In this document: positions 59,538-64,000 of the stretch, in pieces
Numbering within the stretch: the first letter of the stretch is position 1
Layout of the letters: each line of letters begins with the position of its first letter
Source: Pseudonocardia alaniniphila
GTDB lineage: Bacteria > Actinomycetota > Actinomycetes > Mycobacteriales > Pseudonocardiaceae
Direction: 5' to 3'
DNA: 64,000 nucleotides
Assembly (NCBI RefSeq): GCF_022524485.1
Contig: NZ_JAKXMK010000002.1
Location: 186,001 to 250,000 of the forward strand
The notes under the pieces: generated by a model
The model's input: the letters and a program-made list of their open reading frames with translations, nothing else
Databases searched by the model: none
Told to the model about the DNA's origin: nothing
Made by a program: the position numbers and the translations under genes

Positions 59538-60447
59538 TCTACCCGTGCGGGCAGTCGGGTTCGTCGGGCTGGGCCGCATGGGAGACCCGATGGTCCGCCG
59601 GCTCGCCGCGGCAGGCGTGGACGTGCGCGGCCACGACGCCGCGCCCGACCCGAGGGCTGCATTCGCCGACCTCGTGACGATCGTCGACAAGCCGGCCGAG
59701 GTCGTCCCCGTGGGCGGGGACGGGCCCCCGGTCGTGATTCTGATGCTCCCCGACTCGAACGTGGTCGAGGCCGTGCTGGGCGAGGGGCTGCTCGACGCCC
59801 TGACCCCGGGCACACTCCTGATCGACATGGGTTCCTCGGAACCGATGCGCACCAAGGCGCTCGCCGAACGGGTGGCCGCCCGCGGTGCCGTCATGATCGA
59901 CGCCCCCGTCTCCGGCGGTGTCTCCGGAGCCACCGCCGGCACGCTCACGATCATGGTCGGCGGACCGGACACCGAGGTTGGCGTGATCACGCCGCTGCTT
60001 GCCGTCCTCGGTCGCGTGCGCCACGTCGGGCCGGTCGGCGCGGGGCACGCCCTCAAGGCGCTGAACAACCTGATGTCGGCCTCGCACCTGCTCGCGAGCT
60101 CGGAGGCGCTGCTGGCCGGGGAGCGCTTCGGGCTCGACCCGGCGGTGATGCTCGACGCGGTGAACGGGTCGAGCGGGCGCAGCGGCTCCACCGAGAACAA
60201 GTGGCCGAACTTCGTGCTGCCGGAGACCTACAACTCCGGCTTCGCCCTCGCGCTGATGGTGAAGGACATCCGCATCGCGCTGGGCCTGGCCGAGGCGACG
60301 GGCGCGCCGTCCGCACTCGCCGCCCGCACCGTCGAGCTCTGGAGCGAGGCCGCCGCGGCCCTGGCTCCCGATGCCGACCACACCGAGATCGTGCGCTGGC
60401 TGCGCGCCGGCGAGTCGACGGACCCCGATCCGAGGAGCGACCGATGA
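59530..60447 (+). CDS. HIBADH-family NAD(P)-dependent dehydrogenase, copy 2
   Basis: A 305-residue beta-hydroxyacid dehydrogenase. VGFVGLGRMGDPMVRRLAAA is the cofactor motif, IDAPVSGGVSGATAGTLTIM the substrate loop and GHALKALNNLMSASHLLASS carries the catalytic Lys. It is diverged from the paralogue at 57775, so the two likely use different substrates or act in sequence. ATG 59530 overlaps the CMD stop. Confidence 0.92.
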   Translation: MADLPVRAVGFVGLGRMGDPMVRRLAAAGVDVRGHDAAPDPRAAFADLVTIVDKPAEVVPVGGDGPPVVILMLPDSNVVEAVLGEGLLDALTPGTLLIDMGSSEPMRTKALAERVAARGAVMIDAPVSGGVSGATAGTLTIMVGGPDTEVGVITPLLAVLGRVRHVGPVGAGHALKALNNLMSASHLLASSEALLAGERFGLDPAVMLDAVNGSSGRSGSTENKWPNFVLPETYNSGFALALMVKDIRIALGLAEATGAPSALAARTVELWSEAAAALAPDADHTEIVRWLRAGESTDPDPRSDR

Positions 60448-61205
60448 CGCTGACCGCAGAGCAGCAGGAGATCAAGGACGAGTTCGTCAAGGTGCGGGGC
60501 ACCTGGGGCGACCCGTGGGAGCGGATGCTGGAGCTCGACCCCGCGTTCGTCCGGGCCTACCTGCACTTCTCCGCCGTCCCCTGGACCGGTGAGTCGCACC
60601 TCGAGCCCAAGATCAAGGAGTTCGTCTACATCGCCGCCGACGCCGCGGCGACGCATCTCTACGTGCCCGGGATCCGCCAGCACGTGGCCGCCGCACTGGA
60701 GTTCGGGGCCACCGAGCAGGAGATCATGGAGGTCATCGAGCTCACCAGCACGCTCGGCATCCACGCCAGCAACATCGGCGTCCCGCTGCTGCTGGAGGTG
60801 CTCGAGGAGGAGGGCCTGCGCTCCGGGCCGGCCCCGCTCGACGAGCGTCGCGAGCGGCTCAAGGCCGAGTTCACGGCGAACCGCGGCTACTGGCACCAGT
60901 TCTGGGACGGGCTGCTCGAGCTAGACCCCGACCTGTTCGAGGCTTACATCGAGTTCTCCTCGGTGCCGTGGAAGACAGGGACGCTGCCGCCGAAGGTCAA
61001 GGAGCTCATCTACATCGCCTTCGACGCCTCGGCGACCCACCTGTACGTGCCCGGGCTCAAGCTGCACATGCAGAACGCGGTGCGGCTCGGAGCCACCGCG
61101 GGCGAGATCATGGAGGTGCTCGCGATCGTCAGCGTGATCGGTATCCACGCCGCCACGACCGCAGCCCCGATCCTCGCCGAGCTCACCCGAAACGTTCCCC
61201 GGTGA
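60444..61205 (+). CDS. Tandem-duplicated CMD-family protein
   Basis: A 253-residue protein made of two similar CMD-like halves. Residues about 15-130 contain ELDPAFVRAYLHFSAVPW and ATHLYVPGIRQHV; residues about 150-248 contain ELDPDLFEAYIEFSSVPW and ATHLYVPGLKLHM. The halves share long identical words, pointing to an internal duplication. The usual redox cysteines are absent. It would resemble a CMD dimer made covalent. It overlaps the preceding dehydrogenase and is the last gene of the operon. Confidence 0.87.
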   Translation: MTLTAEQQEIKDEFVKVRGTWGDPWERMLELDPAFVRAYLHFSAVPWTGESHLEPKIKEFVYIAADAAATHLYVPGIRQHVAAALEFGATEQEIMEVIELTSTLGIHASNIGVPLLLEVLEEEGLRSGPAPLDERRERLKAEFTANRGYWHQFWDGLLELDPDLFEAYIEFSSVPWKTGTLPPKVKELIYIAFDASATHLYVPGLKLHMQNAVRLGATAGEIMEVLAIVSVIGIHAATTAAPILAELTRNVPR

Positions 61206-61256
61206 CAGCCGGTCGGCTCGGCGCGGGGGACCGATTGCGCCGGCCGGCACTCCTGT

Positions 61257-61301
61257 TGCTGCGGGTGCGGCGCGAGCGGGATACGCGCCGCACCCGCAGC
61301 A
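61257..61301. terminator. Strong bidirectional hairpin terminator
   Basis: TGCTGCGGGTGCGGCGCG (61257-61274) and CGCGCCGCACCCGCAGCA (61284-61301) are perfect 18-base arms with a 9-base loop. It separates the plus-strand operon ending at 61205 from the minus-strand gene ending at 61334. Confidence 0.9.
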
Positions 61302-61333
61302 CGGGCGTCTTCTCGGTGTAGCTGTGCAGGGGC

Positions 61334-62020
61334 CTACTGGTCGCCGCGCCACCAGCGCCGCTTCGGCGAGCGGATCTCCACGGAGCCCGCTCGCACGGAG
61401 CCGGTGAGGCGGAACGTCGGGCCGGGGGTGCCGTCGGGCGCGGCGCGCCTCTTGTCCTCGAAGCTGCTGAGCACGGACTGCACCTCGTGGTGCTCGACGT
61501 GCGAGCCGTGCGGCATCCGCATCTCGACCGAACCCGCCACCACGTCCAGCTCGATCTCGACGACGTCGTGGGGGATACGCGCGGCGGTGAAGTCGAGGTC
61601 GGTCGATCCCACCTTCGCCCGGATCACCAGCCGGGCCGGTACGTCCCACTCGCCGCGGCGGGTGATGGAGCCGAGCACGCTGCGCAGCTCGGTGGTGCCC
61701 TCGGAGTCCACTGTGGTCGTGGTCGACTGCGGGGTGCGTACCGGACTCCGTCGCGTCGCCGTGCCCGTGGGCTGCTCGGGGTGGGTCATTCCCGGCAGGT
61801 CGAGCACCACGACGTTCAGCTCTCCGCGGGTGCGGGCGGCGAGCGCCACGTCGACCCGCCGCGTGAACTCGTCGAGGTCGAGCATCCCCGCGCCCGTGGC
61901 GCGCTGCAGCAATCCGATGATGTGCTCGCGCTCGGCGTCGGAGACGCGCAGGGACTGGGCATCGGGTGCGTGATCGGACACGGGCTGACCGTAGCGAGCG
62001 ACCAGGGCATGGTCATCCAC
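61334..62020 (-). CDS. DUF1707 and LiaF-like C-terminal domain protein
   Basis: A 228-residue cytosolic protein. Residues about 24-78 are a DUF1707 domain (LRVSDAEREHIIGLLQRATG, LDLDEFTRRVDVALAARTRG), common in actinobacteria. Residues about 110-225 are a LiaF-type beta-helical domain (ELRSVLGSITRRGEWDVPAR, then VGSTDLDFTAARIP). No membrane span is seen, unlike LiaF. Such proteins are linked to cell-envelope stress signalling, but a role here is inferred from family only. Confidence 0.87.
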   Translation of the reverse strand: MDDHALVARYGQPVSDHAPDAQSLRVSDAEREHIIGLLQRATGAGMLDLDEFTRRVDVALAARTRGELNVVVLDLPGMTHPEQPTGTATRRSPVRTPQSTTTTVDSEGTTELRSVLGSITRRGEWDVPARLVIRAKVGSTDLDFTAARIPHDVVEIELDVVAGSVEMRMPHGSHVEHHEVQSVLSSFEDKRRAAPDGTPGPTFRLTGSVRAGSVEIRSPKRRWWRGDQ

Positions 62021-62091
62021 CGATCAGCGGGCTCGGGGTGGACGGTCCCTGCGTTTGTGATGTCGGTTCGAGAAGGTCAGAATCTTCGTAA

Positions 62092-63081
62092 GTGAGTGAT
62101 CGCGATGACGAGATCGAGTTTTCGCCGCGCACTGCCCGCGGTCGCAGGCGTGCCATAGCGATCGGTGCGGCGGTGCTCGCCGGCGTCGGGTTGGCTGCTC
62201 AGGCGCGGTTGAACGGAGAGCTCGGCGCACGGCTGGGCGATGGGGTCGCAGCCTCGTTGGCCTCGACGACCGCAGGCATGGTGCTGTTGCTGGCGCTCGT
62301 GCCCGCCTTTCCGGCCGGGCGGCGTGGCCTTCGGTTCGTCGGCGCCGCCTTGCGATCCGGCGGGTTGCGGTGGTGGCACTGCTGCGGCGGGGTCGGCGGC
62401 GCGGTGTTCGTGGCAGGCCAGGGGGTCAGCGTCGGTGCGTTGGGGGTTGCCGCGTTCACCGTGGCGATCGTCGGAGGCACGGCGACCGGCAGCCTGCTCG
62501 CGGACCGGTGGGGGCTCGGACCGGGCGGACGTCACGCGGTCACTCTCGCCCGGGTCGGCGGCGTGCTGGTCTGCGTCGCGGCGGTCGCCGTCGCCGTCCA
62601 CGACCGGTCGGGCAGTGAGGGCGCGTTGCTGCTGGTGGTGCTTCCGCTGCTCGCCGGCATCGCGGTCGCCGTCCAGTCCGCCCTCAACGGCCGGGTCGGA
62701 GCGGCCGCCGGATCGCCATGGCCTGCCACGTTGGTCAGCTTCGTCGTCGCCGAGCTCAGCCTCACCATCGCGGTGCTGATCGAGCCGGTTGTCCGCACTG
62801 CCCCGGCCGGGCGGCTCCCCACCGAGCCCTGGCTCTATGCCGCCGGCCTGATCGGTATCGGCGTGATCGCGACAGCGACGCTCGTCGTCGGTCAGGTCGG
62901 CGTGCTGGTCTTCAGCCTGGCCAGCGTTGCCGGCCAACTGTCGGGCGCGCTCGCCCTCGACACGATGACCCCGGGCCCCCGGCCCTCGGTTGCGACCTGG
63001 ATCGCGACCGTCGTGACGTTCGGCGCGGTGGTGCTGGCGGCGCGACCGCCGCGTCGGCGTCGCTCGGTGGAGCCTGGGTGA
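62092..63081 (+). CDS. DMT transporter of the YdcZ (DUF606) type
   Basis: A 329-residue protein with about ten membrane spans in two YdcZ repeats. The first half has AQARLNGELGARLGDGVAAS; the second has AVQSALNGRVGAAAGSPWPA. The duplicated Q-x-x-LNG-x-x-G motif is the family signature. GTG 62092 is the start, with the next gene convergent. Substrates of this group are poorly known. Confidence 0.88.
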   Translation: MSDRDDEIEFSPRTARGRRRAIAIGAAVLAGVGLAAQARLNGELGARLGDGVAASLASTTAGMVLLLALVPAFPAGRRGLRFVGAALRSGGLRWWHCCGGVGGAVFVAGQGVSVGALGVAAFTVAIVGGTATGSLLADRWGLGPGGRHAVTLARVGGVLVCVAAVAVAVHDRSGSEGALLLVVLPLLAGIAVAVQSALNGRVGAAAGSPWPATLVSFVVAELSLTIAVLIEPVVRTAPAGRLPTEPWLYAAGLIGIGVIATATLVVGQVGVLVFSLASVAGQLSGALALDTMTPGPRPSVATWIATVVTFGAVVLAARPPRRRRSVEPG

Positions 63082-63082
63082 G

Positions 63083-63629
63083 CTACGACGGGCCGATCTT
63101 GCTGGTGCACGTGAACGGCTCGTCGATCCAGTAGGTGTCGTGCTGCTCGTCGTGGACGATCGGGTACGTGGTGGCCGGATCGCAGAGCTTGTCGATCTGG
63201 GCCTGGTCCGCCGAACTGATGGTGAACCAGTACTTGTTGGTGTCCGGCGGCCACCTGGCATTCGTAGAAGAACCCTTTCATGCCAGGACCGAATACGTCA
63301 CTGCGGAAGTCGGCGGCGAGCTTCTTGTTGAGGTTGATGTTGTCGCAGTCGGCCTTCATGCCTTCGACGCTGGTCGTCTCGGCCGCCTCGGTCGTGTACC
63401 CCTTGGCCGTGTGGGTGCCCGACGCCGTCCAGGTGCGTGCCGGCAGGGCGATCTGCTCGGCGACGTCGGCGAGCAACGGGCCGGTGGGGACGGCTTCCTG
63501 GGCCGGTGTCGGCGTGGCGGAATCCGCAACACGGCCCGGGTTCGAGCATCCGGCGACGCCGATGGCGAGAGTCGCCAGCACGAGAGGTGCGATCCGGACT
63601 CTGTTGCGGGCCAGGGGCGAGGACGTCAC
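63083..63629 (-). pseudogene. Frameshifted lipoprotein gene
   Basis: From GTG 63629 (ribosome site GGGAG) the frame encodes a lipoprotein: MTSSPLARNRVRIAPLVLA, lipobox GVAGC, then SVEGMKADCDNINLNKKLAA and GMKGFFYECQ. At about 63243-63262 the good-looking sequence continues in the next frame as PPDTNKYWFTISSADQAQID, followed by a short segment ending EPFTCTSKIGPS and a TAG at 63083-63085. One added base near 63250 (or a two-base loss) explains this. Codon use is G/C3-rich on both sides of the break. Whether it is a true mutation or a sequencing error cannot be told here. Confidence 0.75.
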
Positions 63630-63764
63630 GGTGGGCTCCCTTCCGGGCAGACCCGGCGTGCCGGCAGCCGCCCGGGTGCGGACGCTAGCCGCCCCGGCGA
63701 ATGGTCGGTGGGAACAGCGCCCGTTCGGGTTCCTCTCCCGAGCTCCCAGGGGGATCGCCTCTCG

Positions 63765-64000
63765 TCACGAACGGAGGCGCTCCACCACCGGCTCGAACGC
63801 CTCCCGGAACGGCTCGTGCACGGTGACGTAGGAGAACCCGTAGCGCTCCCGGTTCGCCAGCAGCTGCTCGGCCATCTGCTCCGGGCTGCCGATGAGGAGG
63901 TAGGGCGACTCCAGGACCTCGTCCACGCTCATCTCGCTGCCGAACCTGCTGATCATGTCCGCCGCGGCGGCGCGCCTGTCGAGGGCGGGCACCACCGCCT
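63765..64000 (-). CDS. LLM-class F420-dependent oxidoreductase, C-terminal part (cut by window edge)
   Basis: Only the last 77 or so residues are present; the N-terminal part lies beyond base 64000. SPYLLIGSPEQMAEQLLANR, then YGFSYVTVHEPFREAFEPVV matches the C-terminal end of luciferase-like F420-dependent monooxygenase-family proteins, where IGSPEQxAEQL is conserved. Together with the Ddn-like protein at 12602 it suggests the host makes F420. Confidence 0.85.
   Translation of the reverse strand, partial: AVVPALDRRAAAADMISRFGSEMSVDEVLESPYLLIGSPEQMAEQLLANRERYGFSYVTVHEPFREAFEPVVERLRS

Noticed and set aside
62892..63082. C-terminal extension of the lipoprotein frame into the transporter gene
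   Set aside because: This part is antisense to a good transporter gene and is reached only through a frameshift; the true end is at 63083.

Overview
The window reads as a high-G+C actinobacterial chromosome, most likely from the Pseudonocardia/Pseudonocardiaceae group. This rests on the strongly G/C-biased third codon positions, many GTG starts, F420-type oxidoreductases (12602-13015 and the gene at the right edge), a DUF7455 protein, HisKA_3-type kinases and a short recurring element that encodes VSELAS. G+C was judged by eye, not counted. No tRNA, rRNA, CRISPR array, transposase or integrase was found.

Layout. (1) 1-10,525: the edge of a GntR regulator, then one tightly packed operon with a MarR regulator, an SsuABC-type ABC importer, two M24-fold proteins, an ornithine-cyclodeaminase-family protein and two aconitase-superfamily (LeuC/LeuD-like) pairs in the order D-C-C-D. 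It ends at a strong terminator. The second LeuC-like protein has lost all three Fe-S cysteines. (2) 10,700-21,000: assorted single genes, including an orphan family-5 solute-binding lipoprotein, a Ddn-like reductase, a two-RCK potassium channel, DUF427 and DUF1275 proteins, an aspartate kinase and an alpha/beta hydrolase. (3) 21,200-33,940: the most unusual part. The minus strand carries an IniA-like dynamin-family protein with a degenerate P-loop, a 50-residue acidic protein, two small proteins and a membrane-anchored Hsp70-ATPase/beta-propeller fusion. The plus strand carries three HisKA_3 sensor-kinase-like proteins, one LuxR-type response regulator and a slipin. The third kinase is fused to an IniC-like dynamin-family domain. 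(4) 34,000-39,500: small membrane proteins, an NmrA-like SDR, a PadR regulator with a perfect operator palindrome next to a carotenoid oxygenase, a zinc alcohol dehydrogenase and a SnoaL-like protein.

(5) 39,478-48,522: an AraC regulator containing a TTA codon, a second family-5 binding protein, then an operon for a 2-oxo-acid/acetoin-type dehydrogenase complex with one E2, a sugar-phosphate-isomerase-like protein and two E1 alpha/beta pairs, but no E3. (6) 48,526-52,605: a PheC-like secreted dehydratase, a DHA2 exporter overlapping its likely TetR regulator, and a hemerythrin-like protein. (7) 52,655-61,301: a GntR/FCD-controlled catabolic operon with a PcpA/MhqO-like ring-cleaving dioxygenase, an SDR, an MHS permease, a metallo-beta-lactamase hydrolase, two HIBADH-family dehydrogenases, a cupin and two carboxymuconolactone-decarboxylase-family proteins. 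Two promoters share the motif TGTATGACA (TGTCATACA on the other strand). (8) 61,334-64,000: a DUF1707/LiaF-like protein, a YdcZ-type transporter, a frameshifted lipoprotein gene and the edge of an LLM-type F420 oxidoreductase.

Working interpretation: regions 1, 5 and 7 are substrate-inducible catabolic modules. Region 3 looks like a coordinated envelope-stress or membrane-remodelling locus in which a cytosolic chaperone ATPase, dynamin-like proteins, sensor kinases and an SPFH scaffold are assembled in forms I do not recognise as a described system.
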